NCBI RefSeq assembly: GCF_024701975.1
Contig: NZ_JANLNM010000001.1
Location: 1,488,001 to 1,552,000 of the forward strand
Source: Variovorax sp. ZS18.2.2
GTDB taxonomy: Bacteria; Pseudomonadota; Gammaproteobacteria; Burkholderiales; Burkholderiaceae_C
DNA length: 64,000 bases
Direction: 5' to 3'
Positions 16,808 to 24,799 of this stretch are shown here, one piece after another. Under the pieces are notes generated by a model. That model was not told where the DNA came from. It made no database searches and saw nothing but the letters and a program-made list of their open reading frames with translations. Both the position numbers and the translations under genes were made by a program. How positions within the stretch are numbered: position 1 is the stretch's first letter; the number at the start of each line of letters is the position of its first letter.

Positions 16808-17842
16808 ATGACCTCGATTTCACGCCGCCAGTTCGTCCAGTCTTCCTCGGCGCTGTCGCTCGCGATGGCGACCGCGGGCCTTCCGCAAAGCGCCTTCGCA
16901 CAGGGCAAGACCGTGGTGCTGCGCCTGTCGTCGTCCCACGTGGCCGACCTCAATTCGTCGCACTTCGCGTGGTCGCAGCTGATGCAGGCCAACCTGAAGA
17001 AAGCGTTGGGCGAACAGATCCGCATCGACTACTTTCCCAACAACCAGCTCGGCAAGGAAAGCGACGTGGTGCAGCAGGTGAAGGTCGGCTCCATCGACAT
17101 GATGCTCACCGGCTCCTCGATCTGGGCCACGGTGACGCCGCAGCTGGGCATGCTCGACCTGGGCTACGTGTTCGACAGCTACGAGCACGCGGCCCGCGCA
17201 CTCGACAGCGGCGTGGGTGCCAAGCTCAACGACATGCTCGTGAAGAGCACCGGCTGCCAGGTCATCACCTGGGGCGCGCACTACGGCGCGCGCAACGTGT
17301 ACACCAAGCAACCGGTGAAGTCGCTCGCCGACGTGAAGAACGTCAAGCTGCGCGTGCTGCCCACGCCGGCCTTCATCGAGACCTTCAAGATCATGGGTGC
17401 CATCCCCACGCCCATCTCCTTCGGCGAGCTCTACATGGCGGCGCAGACCGGCGTGGTCGACGGCTTCGAGCACGACGCGGCCACGGTGCTCGCGAGCAAG
17501 CTCAACGAGGTGGTCAAGTACTGCTGGATGACCGAGCACCTGTTCAGCCCGATGGTGTGCGTGGCCGGCAAGCGCGCAATGGACAAGATCCCCGCCACGC
17601 TGCGCCCCGCGTTCCTGAAGGCCGCCGCCGATTCGACGCTGCAGCAGCGCGAGATCGGTACGCAGAAGGGCCTGCAGGCCATCGAGGAGCTGAAGAAGCT
17701 GGGCATCGTGTTCACGCCGATGGCGAAGAACGAGCGCGATTTCGTGCGCAAGGAGATGGAAACGCGCCTCTGGTCCGGCTTCGCCAAGCAGTACCCCGAG
17801 ACCGGGCCGCTGTTCGCCGCCATCACCGCCGCGCGCGCCTGA
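16808..17842 (+). CDS. dctP: TRAP transporter solute-binding protein (DctP family)
   Basis: A 344-residue periplasmic binding protein. The N-terminus carries a twin-arginine-type signal (SRRQFVQSSS) cleaved after AFAQ near residue 31. Family phrases include FPNNQLGKESDVVQQVKVGSID and the region around GELYMAAQTGVVDG near residue 215, which shapes the carboxylate-binding site. DctP proteins capture organic or sugar acids and deliver them to the DctQM membrane unit encoded next. The ATG at 16808 follows AGGAGA. The palindrome at 16728 suggests LacI control. Confidence 0.92.
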   Translation: MTSISRRQFVQSSSALSLAMATAGLPQSAFAQGKTVVLRLSSSHVADLNSSHFAWSQLMQANLKKALGEQIRIDYFPNNQLGKESDVVQQVKVGSIDMMLTGSSIWATVTPQLGMLDLGYVFDSYEHAARALDSGVGAKLNDMLVKSTGCQVITWGAHYGARNVYTKQPVKSLADVKNVKLRVLPTPAFIETFKIMGAIPTPISFGELYMAAQTGVVDGFEHDAATVLASKLNEVVKYCWMTEHLFSPMVCVAGKRAMDKIPATLRPAFLKAAADSTLQQREIGTQKGLQAIEELKKLGIVFTPMAKNERDFVRKEMETRLWSGFAKQYPETGPLFAAITAARA

Positions 17843-17848
17843 GCGGCC

Positions 17849-19759
17849 ATGTCGAGCATTCCGATCTCACCGGGGGCTTTGCCGATGCAGCCGCTGTCAC
17901 TGGAACCCGCACTGGGCTTCGACGTCACCCACGCCTCCGGCCGCTGGCTCGCCTGGCTGATGCGCATGACCGAGTACGTGGCCGGCGTGGTGCTGGCCGT
18001 CGACGTGATCGTGGTCTTCATCTCGGTGGTGTTCCGCTATTTCCTGCACGACCCGTTCGACTGGGCGGAGGAGGTGGCGCGGGCGCTCATGATCATCCAG
18101 GTGTTCTTCGGCGCGGCCACCGTGCTCGCGCGCAGCCAGCACGTGGGCGTGGACCTGTTCCGCGGCTTGCTGCCGGCGCGCTGGCAGCCTGCGCTGATCC
18201 AGTTCGGGAGCTGGATCATCGTCGGCGTGTCGGCGAGCCTTTTTGCCTCGTCGTGCGAGCTGCTGCTCGATTCGTACAACATGACGACGCCGATCGGCCT
18301 GCCGCAGTGGATCTACGTGTACCCGGTGACCATCGGCAGCCTGTTCATGACGCTGTTCGGGCTGGCCAATGCCATCAACGGACCATCGCGCATGGTGTGG
18401 TCGACGCTGGGCGTGGGCATCGCGCTGACGGCGGCGGTCGTCGCATGGAACACCTTGATGCCCAACCACGCGATCCCGCCGTGGGCGCTGCTCACCGCGG
18501 GCTTTCTCGGCGGCATGGCGCTGGGCATGCCGATCGCCTTCGTGCTGGCGCTCTCGTCGCTGGTGTTCTTCATGGCCGACCCGTCGCTGCCGATGCTTGT
18601 GTACTCGCAGCAGGTGATGGCGGGCACCGACCACTACGTGCTGCTGGCGATTCCGTTCTTCGTGCTGGCCGGGTTGCTGATGGAGGCCAACGGCATGTCG
18701 TCGCGGCTCATCGAGTTGCTGCTGCGCATGTTCGGTCGGCTGCGCGGCGGGCTCGGGCTCATCACCATCACGGCGACGGCGTTCTTCTCGGGTGTCTCGG
18801 GCTCCAAGCTGGCGGACATCGCGGCGGTGGGCGGCATCATCATGCCGGCCGTGCGCAAGACGAAGCAGGACCCGAACGAGACGGCGGGCCTGCTGGCCTG
18901 CACCGCGGTGATGGCCGAGACGATTCCGCCCTGCATCAACATGATCATCATGGGCTTCGTGGCGAACATCTCGATTGCCGGGCTCTTCATGGCGGGGCTG
19001 GTGCCCGCGGTGGTGCTCGCGCTGTCGCTCGCCGCGGTCACGATCTACGTGGGCACCAAGATCAACCCCGACGAAGCCTTCGACGTGCGCACGCCGACGT
19101 TCCGGCTGCTGGGCGGCGCCTTCGTGGCGCTCCTGATGGTGGCGATGATCGGCAAGGGCGTGACCTCGGGCATCGCGACATCGACCGAGGTGTCGTCGTT
19201 CGCGGTGATCTACGCGCTGGTGGTGGGATGGCTCGCCTTCAGGGAGCTCACGGTGAAGTCGGTGGCGCGCCTCTTCGTGCGCTCGGCGTCGATGGCCGGG
19301 GGCATTCTCTTCATCGTGGCGGCGGCGTCGAGCCTGTCGTTCGCGCTCACGATCCAGCAGATTCCGCAGTACCTGTCGGAGTTCATGATCGGCTTTGCAC
19401 ATTCGTACGGCAGCACGATGTTCGTGATGCTGTCGGTGCTGATCATGATCGTGTTCGGCGCCATCCTGGAAGGCGCGCCGGCGCTCATCATCTTCGGGCC
19501 GCTGCTGACGCCCATCGCGTCGCAGCTGGGCGTGAATCCGCTGCACTTCGGCACGGTGATGGTCATTGCGATGGGCTTCGGCCTGTTCGCGCCGCCCGTG
19601 GGCCTGGGCCTTTTCGCCACCTGCGCGATCACCGGCACCCAGGTGAAAGATGTGGCGCGCCCGATGATGAAATACCTGGCCGTGTTGTTCGTTACCCTCG
19701 TGGTCCTGGTGCTCGTGCCGGCGTTCTCCACGTGGCTGCCGACGCGAATGGGCTTGTGA
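17849..19759 (+). CDS. dctQM: Fused TRAP transporter membrane protein (DctQ-DctM)
   Basis: A 636-residue inner-membrane protein in which the small DctQ subunit (residues about 35-200, four helices, FDWAEEVARALMIIQ signature) is joined to the large DctM subunit (about 210-636, with ETIPPCINMII and the C-terminal APPVGLGLFATC motif). It couples import of the substrate held by DctP to a sodium gradient. Fused QM proteins are a known variant of TRAP systems. It begins six bases after dctP and is followed by the LacI-family regulator. Confidence 0.92.
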   Translation: MSSIPISPGALPMQPLSLEPALGFDVTHASGRWLAWLMRMTEYVAGVVLAVDVIVVFISVVFRYFLHDPFDWAEEVARALMIIQVFFGAATVLARSQHVGVDLFRGLLPARWQPALIQFGSWIIVGVSASLFASSCELLLDSYNMTTPIGLPQWIYVYPVTIGSLFMTLFGLANAINGPSRMVWSTLGVGIALTAAVVAWNTLMPNHAIPPWALLTAGFLGGMALGMPIAFVLALSSLVFFMADPSLPMLVYSQQVMAGTDHYVLLAIPFFVLAGLLMEANGMSSRLIELLLRMFGRLRGGLGLITITATAFFSGVSGSKLADIAAVGGIIMPAVRKTKQDPNETAGLLACTAVMAETIPPCINMIIMGFVANISIAGLFMAGLVPAVVLALSLAAVTIYVGTKINPDEAFDVRTPTFRLLGGAFVALLMVAMIGKGVTSGIATSTEVSSFAVIYALVVGWLAFRELTVKSVARLFVRSASMAGGILFIVAAASSLSFALTIQQIPQYLSEFMIGFAHSYGSTMFVMLSVLIMIVFGAILEGAPALIIFGPLLTPIASQLGVNPLHFGTVMVIAMGFGLFAPPVGLGLFATCAITGTQVKDVARPMMKYLAVLFVTLVVLVLVPAFSTWLPTRMGL

Positions 19760-19784
19760 CGACGATGAAGACAGGAAGGATTCC

Positions 19785-20825
19785 GTGAGCAGAATCACCG
19801 ATGTGGCCCACCGGGCCGGCGTGTCGACCAGCACCGTGTCGAACGTGCTGAACGGACGCAGCGACCGCATGGCCGCCGAGACGCTGGCCCGCGTGGAGGC
19901 CGCGATCCGCGATCTCAAATACCGGCCCAACACCTCGGCGCGGCAGCTCAAGACAGGGCACACGCCCTTGCTGGGCCTCCTGGTGCCGTCGATGGCGAAC
20001 CCGATGTACGGCTTCATCGCACGCGAGGTCGAGACGCTGGCGCAGGAGCGCTACGGCTTTCGCATCATGATCGGCAACACGTACCGCGATGCCGAGAAGG
20101 AACAGCACTTCTTCGAGGACCTGATGGCGCACGGCGTGCGCGGCGTGATCATCATCTCGTCGCTGGTCGACGAGCAGCACGTGGAGGCCGCGGCCGAGCG
20201 CGGGTTGGTGGTGGTGAGCTACGACCGCCGTGCCACGCCGGGCATGCCGTCGGTCATCGACCATGTGACGGTCGACAGCTTCGAGTCGTCGCGCATCGCC
20301 ACCGCGCACCTCATCGAGCAGGGGCACCGGCGCCTGGCCTTCGTCACGCCCTCGGGCCGCACGATGAGCCGGAACGAGAAGATCAACGGCTTTCTTGCCG
20401 CCGCGAAAAGCGCCGGCCTCGAAGGCAGCGCGCAGGTCGTCGAGGGCCTGCCGGTCGACGAGTACGGCGATTCGATGATGAGCGAGCTGGGCCGCATGCA
20501 GGCGAGCCTGCTCGCGAAATCGCCGGATCACCCCACGGGCGTGATCGGCGTGAACGACCTGCTGGCCTTCGGCCTCATGGCGGGGTTTCGCGATGCCGGG
20601 CTCTCGGTGCCACAGGACGTGTCGGTCATCGGCATCGACAACGTGTTTCTCTCCACGCTCATGTACCCCGCGATGACCTCGGTGCGCGTGCCGGTGCCCG
20701 AGATGGCGCAGGTGATGGTCGAGCGGGTGATGAGCCGGCTGGCCGATGCGTCGCTGCCCACGCAGGAGTTCGTCTTTGCGCCCACGCTGGTGGCGCGCGA
20801 TTCGGTGGCGCCGCCGCGCGCCTAG
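19785..20825 (+). CDS. LacI-family transcriptional regulator
   Basis: A 346-residue regulator with the LacI DNA-binding headpiece at its N-terminus (ITDVAHRAGVSTSTVSNVLNGR) and a periplasmic-binding-protein-like effector domain from about residue 60. The GTG start at 19785 is preceded by AGGAAGGA. It lies inside the transporter/catabolic cluster and probably represses it until the transported acid or a metabolite binds. The palindrome at 16728-16739 is the best operator candidate. The effector is unknown. Confidence 0.92.
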   Translation: MSRITDVAHRAGVSTSTVSNVLNGRSDRMAAETLARVEAAIRDLKYRPNTSARQLKTGHTPLLGLLVPSMANPMYGFIAREVETLAQERYGFRIMIGNTYRDAEKEQHFFEDLMAHGVRGVIIISSLVDEQHVEAAAERGLVVVSYDRRATPGMPSVIDHVTVDSFESSRIATAHLIEQGHRRLAFVTPSGRTMSRNEKINGFLAAAKSAGLEGSAQVVEGLPVDEYGDSMMSELGRMQASLLAKSPDHPTGVIGVNDLLAFGLMAGFRDAGLSVPQDVSVIGIDNVFLSTLMYPAMTSVRVPVPEMAQVMVERVMSRLADASLPTQEFVFAPTLVARDSVAPPRA

Positions 20826-20850
20826 TTTTCTTTCCGGAATTTCTTTCTTC

Positions 20851-21843
20851 ATGACCACGGTTTTCGTCAGCCATCCGCAAAGCAAGCTCGCCCACTATTT
20901 CGGTGACCGGGCCACCGAGGCCTTGAGGGCCATCGCAGAGGTGCGCTTCAACCCGACGGACAGCGACCTCTCGTCCGCCGAACTCGCCGAATTGGCGCAG
21001 GGCTGCGACGCGATCGTTTCGTACCGTCAGACGGTGGGCGACGAGGTGCTGTTCGCGGCGCTGCCCGACCTGAAGGCCTTCGTGCGCTGCGCCATCGACA
21101 TCCGCAACATCGACGTGGCCTCGGCCAACCGGCACGGCGTGATGGTGACGCAGGCGAGTGCGGGGTTCATCGCGTCGGTGTCGGAGTGGATCGTGGGCGT
21201 GATGATCGACCTGGGGCGGCACATCAGCGCATCGACGGCGCTGTACCACGCGGGCCAGCCGGTCGTGCCGGCGATGGGGCGCGAACTGCGCGGCAGCACG
21301 CTGGGCGTGATCGGCTACGGGCAGATCAGCCGCTACCTCTGCGATGTGGCGCTGGCGCTGGGCATGCGCGTCGTTGTGCACGACCCGCATGCGTCGGTCG
21401 AGCGCGCCGGGCTCGAACAGGTCGCGCTCGATGCGCTGCTGGCGCAGTCCGACTTCGTGGTCTGCCTCGCACCGGCCACCGAGGCCACCGAGAACCTGAT
21501 GAACGCCGCCGCCTTCGCCGGGATGCGGCCGCAAGCTTTCTTCATCAATGCCTCGCGCGGCAACCTCGTGGACGAAGACGCGCTCCTCGCCGCGCTGGAC
21601 GCCGGCACCATCGCCGGCTGCGCGCTCGACGTGGGCCGGGCACCCGACCAGATGCCATCGCCGCGCGTGGCCGCGCATCCGCGCGTGATCGCCACGCCGC
21701 ACATCGGCGGGCTCACGCCGCCGGCTGTCGAACATCAGGCGATGGAGACGGTGGCCCAAGTGGGCGAGCTGTTCCAGGGGCGGGTGCCGAAGGGCGCCGT
21801 CAACGCGGCCGAGGCCTGGCGCTGGCGGAAAGCCTTCGGCTGA
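20851..21843 (+). CDS. D-2-hydroxyacid dehydrogenase family protein
   Basis: A 330-residue NAD(P)-dependent dehydrogenase. The cofactor site is VIGYGQIS near residue 155, the substrate-binding Arg is in NASRGNLVDE, and the catalytic His is in TPHIGG. The catalytic Glu usually found in a DVFExEP context is absent: the stretch reads LDVGRAPDQMP, where Asp may substitute. It would interconvert a 2-keto acid and a D-2-hydroxy acid, fitting a pathway for the acid imported by the adjacent TRAP system. The ATG at 20851 follows the LacI gene by 25 bases. Confidence 0.85.
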   Translation: MTTVFVSHPQSKLAHYFGDRATEALRAIAEVRFNPTDSDLSSAELAELAQGCDAIVSYRQTVGDEVLFAALPDLKAFVRCAIDIRNIDVASANRHGVMVTQASAGFIASVSEWIVGVMIDLGRHISASTALYHAGQPVVPAMGRELRGSTLGVIGYGQISRYLCDVALALGMRVVVHDPHASVERAGLEQVALDALLAQSDFVVCLAPATEATENLMNAAAFAGMRPQAFFINASRGNLVDEDALLAALDAGTIAGCALDVGRAPDQMPSPRVAAHPRVIATPHIGGLTPPAVEHQAMETVAQVGELFQGRVPKGAVNAAEAWRWRKAFG

Positions 21844-21882
21844 TCGTTCCGTTCATCACACAACCACTCGAAGAGACGCCCC

Positions 21883-22704
21883 ATGGAACCCACCCGCAAC
21901 ACGCGCTACCCCGGCGCTTGCGACTGCCACGTCCACATCTATGAAGACCGATTCCCGCTGATCCCGAACGTGGCCTGGGTGCCACCGCATTCGCCGGTGT
22001 CGGCCTACCGCGCCGAGGTGCAGGAGCCGCTGGGCATCGACCGCGCGATCGTCGTGCAGCCGACCGGCTATGGCTTCGACAACAGCTGCACGCTCGATGC
22101 GCTGGCGCAGTTCGGGAATTCGGCGCGCGGCATCGCATTGGTCGCACCTGAGGTGAGCGACGCCGAGATCGCGCGCCTGCACGCGGGCGGCATGCGCGGC
22201 GTGCGCTACATGATGATCGGCGGCGTGCTGAGCTGGGCCTCGCTCGAGCCCATGGCCGCTCGGCTCGCGAACGTCGAGTGGATGGTCAACCTGCAGCTGG
22301 ACGGCCGCACGATCCCCGAGCATGAAGAAGTGCTCAAGCGCCTGCCGTGCCGGCTGGTGCTCGACCACAACGGCAAGTTCCTGGAGCCGGTGGCGCCGGA
22401 GCATCCGTCGTTCCAGTCGCTCTTGCGCGTGCTCGACTCGGGGCGTGTGTGGATCAAGCTCTCCGCGCCTTACGAAACCTCGAAGCTGGGCCCGCCCGGG
22501 TACGACGACGTGAGCCTGCTCGCGCGCACGCTGGCCGAGAAGTTTCCCGAGCGGTGCCTGTGGGCCAGCAACTGGCCGCACCCGGGGCGCGATCCGCGGC
22601 CCAGCGCCGTGCCGCTGTACGACCTGCTGTTTTCGTGGGCCACGAGCGATGACACGCGGCGCCGCATCCTGGTGGACAACCCGGGCGCGCTGTACGGGTT
22701 CTAG
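21883..22704 (+). CDS. Amidohydrolase-2 family lactonase-like hydrolase
   Basis: A 273-residue TIM-barrel hydrolase of the amidohydrolase-2 group that includes 2-pyrone-4,6-dicarboxylate lactonase (LigI) and D-galactarolactone isomerase. The first metal/catalytic motif CDCHVHIYED lies near residues 13-22, a conserved LVLDHNGKF segment near 158, and ASNWPHP near 226 completes the barrel active site. It probably opens or isomerises a lactone of a sugar or aromatic acid. Placed after the 2-hydroxyacid dehydrogenase, it suggests uptake, oxidation and lactone hydrolysis of one substrate. GAAGAGA precedes the ATG. Confidence 0.85.
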   Translation: MEPTRNTRYPGACDCHVHIYEDRFPLIPNVAWVPPHSPVSAYRAEVQEPLGIDRAIVVQPTGYGFDNSCTLDALAQFGNSARGIALVAPEVSDAEIARLHAGGMRGVRYMMIGGVLSWASLEPMAARLANVEWMVNLQLDGRTIPEHEEVLKRLPCRLVLDHNGKFLEPVAPEHPSFQSLLRVLDSGRVWIKLSAPYETSKLGPPGYDDVSLLARTLAEKFPERCLWASNWPHPGRDPRPSAVPLYDLLFSWATSDDTRRRILVDNPGALYGF

Positions 22705-22982
22705 GTCAAGAAGTCCTTTCGTGAGCTCGCGATTCCAGACGTAGGCGCTGGAGGAGGGGTAGCCGGCGCGCGCCCCGTCCGGCAAGCCGAATGCCTACCC
22801 TTTGGGCCGGTGTGCTGTCCTGCGAACAGCGCTGCCGAGGCCGCCGGCGTGCGTTCCTGCCTGGACCTCCACGGCGAGGCGTGATAATCGGCGCTTCCCG
22901 TTTTCTGAATCTCATCAGGTAAGCCACGCCATGTCGAAGCCAACCTGCCCCTGGACTTCGACCCGCCGTTTCTGGCTGTGGT

Positions 22983-23501
22983 GTGCCTGTGTTCGAACGC
23001 TATTACCGCGAGCTGCTGAGCTTTCTTTCCCGAAAGGTGTCCGACCGCGCCACCGCGGCCGACCTGGCGCAGGAAAGCTACGCACGCGTGTACGAGGCGC
23101 AGCGCACCGGCAGCGTGGTGCGCGATCCGCGTGCGCTGCTCTACCGCACGGCCCGCAACCTCGTCACCGACCACCATCGCCGCACCGGCGTGCGTGCGGA
23201 CTTCGACGGGGCCGGTTCTTCGGACGAGGGCGCGGTTGAGCTCGACGATTGCATCGGCCCTTCGACCTTCGAACCGGACACCATCCTGTCTTCCGGCCAG
23301 GGGCTGGCGGCCATGGTCGCCACCATCGACAGGCTGCCGCCGCGCTGCCGCGAAGCCTTTGTGCTCTACAAGTTCGATGGGCTGTCGTATGCCGAGGTCG
23401 CCGAGCGCATGGGCATTTCCGTGCGGACGGTCGAGATGCAGTTGCGCATCGCGATGCAGGCCTGCTGGACATGTCTGGACGAGGTGAACGGAGGGCCGTG
23501 A
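22983..23501 (+). CDS. FecI-type ECF sigma factor
   Basis: A 172-residue extracytoplasmic-function sigma factor. Region 2 spans about residues 3-70 (FERYYRELLSFLSRKV, then DLAQESYARVYE) and region 4 spans about 110-165 (LPPRCREAFVLYKFDGLSYAEVAERMGIS in separate motif parts). With the FecR-like gene and TonB receptor that follow, it should drive iron-siderophore receptor expression on a signal from the receptor. The start is uncertain: GTG at 22983 is used because it precedes the conserved fold, but the best ribosome site precedes an ATG at 22931 in another frame (see findings). Confidence 0.85.
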   Translation: MPVFERYYRELLSFLSRKVSDRATAADLAQESYARVYEAQRTGSVVRDPRALLYRTARNLVTDHHRRTGVRADFDGAGSSDEGAVELDDCIGPSTFEPDTILSSGQGLAAMVATIDRLPPRCREAFVLYKFDGLSYAEVAERMGISVRTVEMQLRIAMQACWTCLDEVNGGP

Positions 23502-23629
23502 TGAAAAGCAGCAAACCACGAACACAAGAGGAGCGAGCGCGCGAGCGACGCGGTGCACTCGCGATGCCCACTACAGGGTTTTGCACCGCTCGCGCGTCTA
23601 CTTCTCCAGGAGAGCTCCCCGAGCCATGA
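23501..23629 (+). CDS. Possible 42-residue linker ORF between fecI and fecR genes
   Basis: An ATG at 23501 overlaps the sigma-factor stop (TGATG) and the ORF ends at a TGA overlapping the FecR start (ATGA). The predicted peptide is strongly basic and arginine-rich in its first half (QEERARERR) with no known domain. It could be a real leader that couples translation of the two proteins, or chance. It also contains the two arms of a long GC-rich inverted repeat. No independent support exists, so confidence is low. Confidence 0.25.
   Translation: MKSSKPRTQEERARERRGALAMPTTGFCTARASTSPGELPEP
23538..23596. repeat. Inverted repeat between fecI and fecR
   Basis: The left arm at 23538-23557 (CGCGCGAGC then GGTGCA, with a five-base bulge) pairs with the right arm at 23582-23596 (TGCACC then GCTCGCGCG). 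The loop is 24 bases. On RNA this would be a stable hairpin 30 bases before the FecR start, which could limit read-through or translation of FecR relative to the sigma factor. Confidence 0.5.
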
Positions 23630-24690
23630 CCCCATCGCTGCCACCGTCCGAAGAAGCATCGCGCCTGCGCCAGGAGGTGATCGACTGGTTCGTCCATCGC
23701 CGACGCCCGGATTGGAATGCGCGCGACGAGCGCATTTTCCAGAACTGGATCGACGCGGACCCGAGGCACGCCGATGCCTACCGCCAGTGGGAGTCGCGTT
23801 GGCAGGCCTTCGACGCGATTGCGCCGGAGACGGTCGCAGCCTGGCGCGAGGGCTTCGCGGGGAACCGGGTTGCCACTGCTTCGGCCCCCACGCGGCGCGG
23901 CTTCCTGAAGCCCGCGTTCGCGCTGGCCGCGGCGGGCGTGGTTGCCGGTGGCAGCTACCTGGGATGGAGCCATCTGCAGGCCCAGCCCGTGTTCGTGCAG
24001 GCCTTCGCCACCCAGCGTGGGCAGCAACTCGAGGTGCCGCTGCCCGATGGCACCGTGCTGCGGCTGGACACCACCACGCGGCTGGAGGTGCGCTACTTTC
24101 GCCAGCGCCGGGAGGTCCGGCTGATCGATGGGCAGGCCGTCTTCTTGGTGCAGTCGGACGCGCAGCGTCCGTTCGATGTGCTGGCGGGGCCGTTGCAGGT
24201 TCGTGTGGTCGGCACCCGGTTCGCGGTGCGGTACACGCCGGCCGTCGTGGGTGCCGAGGGCGCGCGCGTGTCGGTGGAGCAGGGCAGGGTGCGGGTCACG
24301 CGAAGGGATGTGGCACCGGGCGGCGGTTGGGTCGAACCTGTGTCGGATGCAGTGCCGCAGGGCGCTGTCTTTCTCACCGCCGGCCAGCAGGTGCAAAGCG
24401 ATGTGCAGGGCGTGCTGGCCGCGGTGTCGGCCGTTCCGGGTGACGGCATCGCGCCCTGGCGCGAGCATCGGCTGAGCTTTCTCGACATACCACTGGCGCG
24501 CGCGCTGGCCGAACTGGAGCGTTATGGCAGCACCGGCCTCGTGGTGCGCGACCCGGCTGTGGCCGCGCTGCGCCTGAGCGGCACCTTCGACCCGCGGGAC
24601 GCGCGCATGCTGCGGCGGATGCTGCCGAGCGCCTTGCCCGTGCGGCTCAAGGGCGATGGGCCGGTCGTCGAGATCGTCGCCGCGCCTTGA
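23626..24690 (+). CDS. FecR-family anti-sigma/signal-transducing protein
   Basis: A 354-residue inner-membrane regulator. The N-terminal DUF4880 module (about 10-65) contains the FQNWIDADPRHADAY phrase, one membrane segment follows at about 88-106, then the periplasmic FecR domain (about 120-235, LPDGTVLRLDTTTRL) and a C-terminal STN-like module. FecR proteins hold or activate the cognate sigma factor and sense the signalling domain of the TonB receptor, which is present in the next gene. The start chosen is the ATG at 23626; an upstream in-frame ATG at 23581 would add 15 unlikely residues. Confidence 0.9.
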   Translation: MTPSLPPSEEASRLRQEVIDWFVHRRRPDWNARDERIFQNWIDADPRHADAYRQWESRWQAFDAIAPETVAAWREGFAGNRVATASAPTRRGFLKPAFALAAAGVVAGGSYLGWSHLQAQPVFVQAFATQRGQQLEVPLPDGTVLRLDTTTRLEVRYFRQRREVRLIDGQAVFLVQSDAQRPFDVLAGPLQVRVVGTRFAVRYTPAVVGAEGARVSVEQGRVRVTRRDVAPGGGWVEPVSDAVPQGAVFLTAGQQVQSDVQGVLAAVSAVPGDGIAPWREHRLSFLDIPLARALAELERYGSTGLVVRDPAVAALRLSGTFDPRDARMLRRMLPSALPVRLKGDGPVVEIVAAP

Positions 24691-24799
24691 CCGGCGGCCC
24701 CGGAAACCTTCTAGTAAAAAATATTTCGCCGGGAATACGGTATTTCCGGCAGTTCGTGCGTCAGCCAGATAGGAACCATTTGTATTCACTACCTGGAAG

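Noticed and set aside
17897..20017. A 706-codon minus-strand open frame opposite the TRAP and LacI genes, and similar long antisense frames such as 35612-37768
   Set aside because: They are shadows produced by GC-rich third codon positions; compositions are Arg/His/Gln-rich with no domain, and they lie opposite clearly recognised genes.
22880..22925. Possible Fur box before the FecI-type gene (TGATAATCG)
   Set aside because: Only the left half fits the consensus; the other half is GC-rich and unmatched, so it is not listed as a site.
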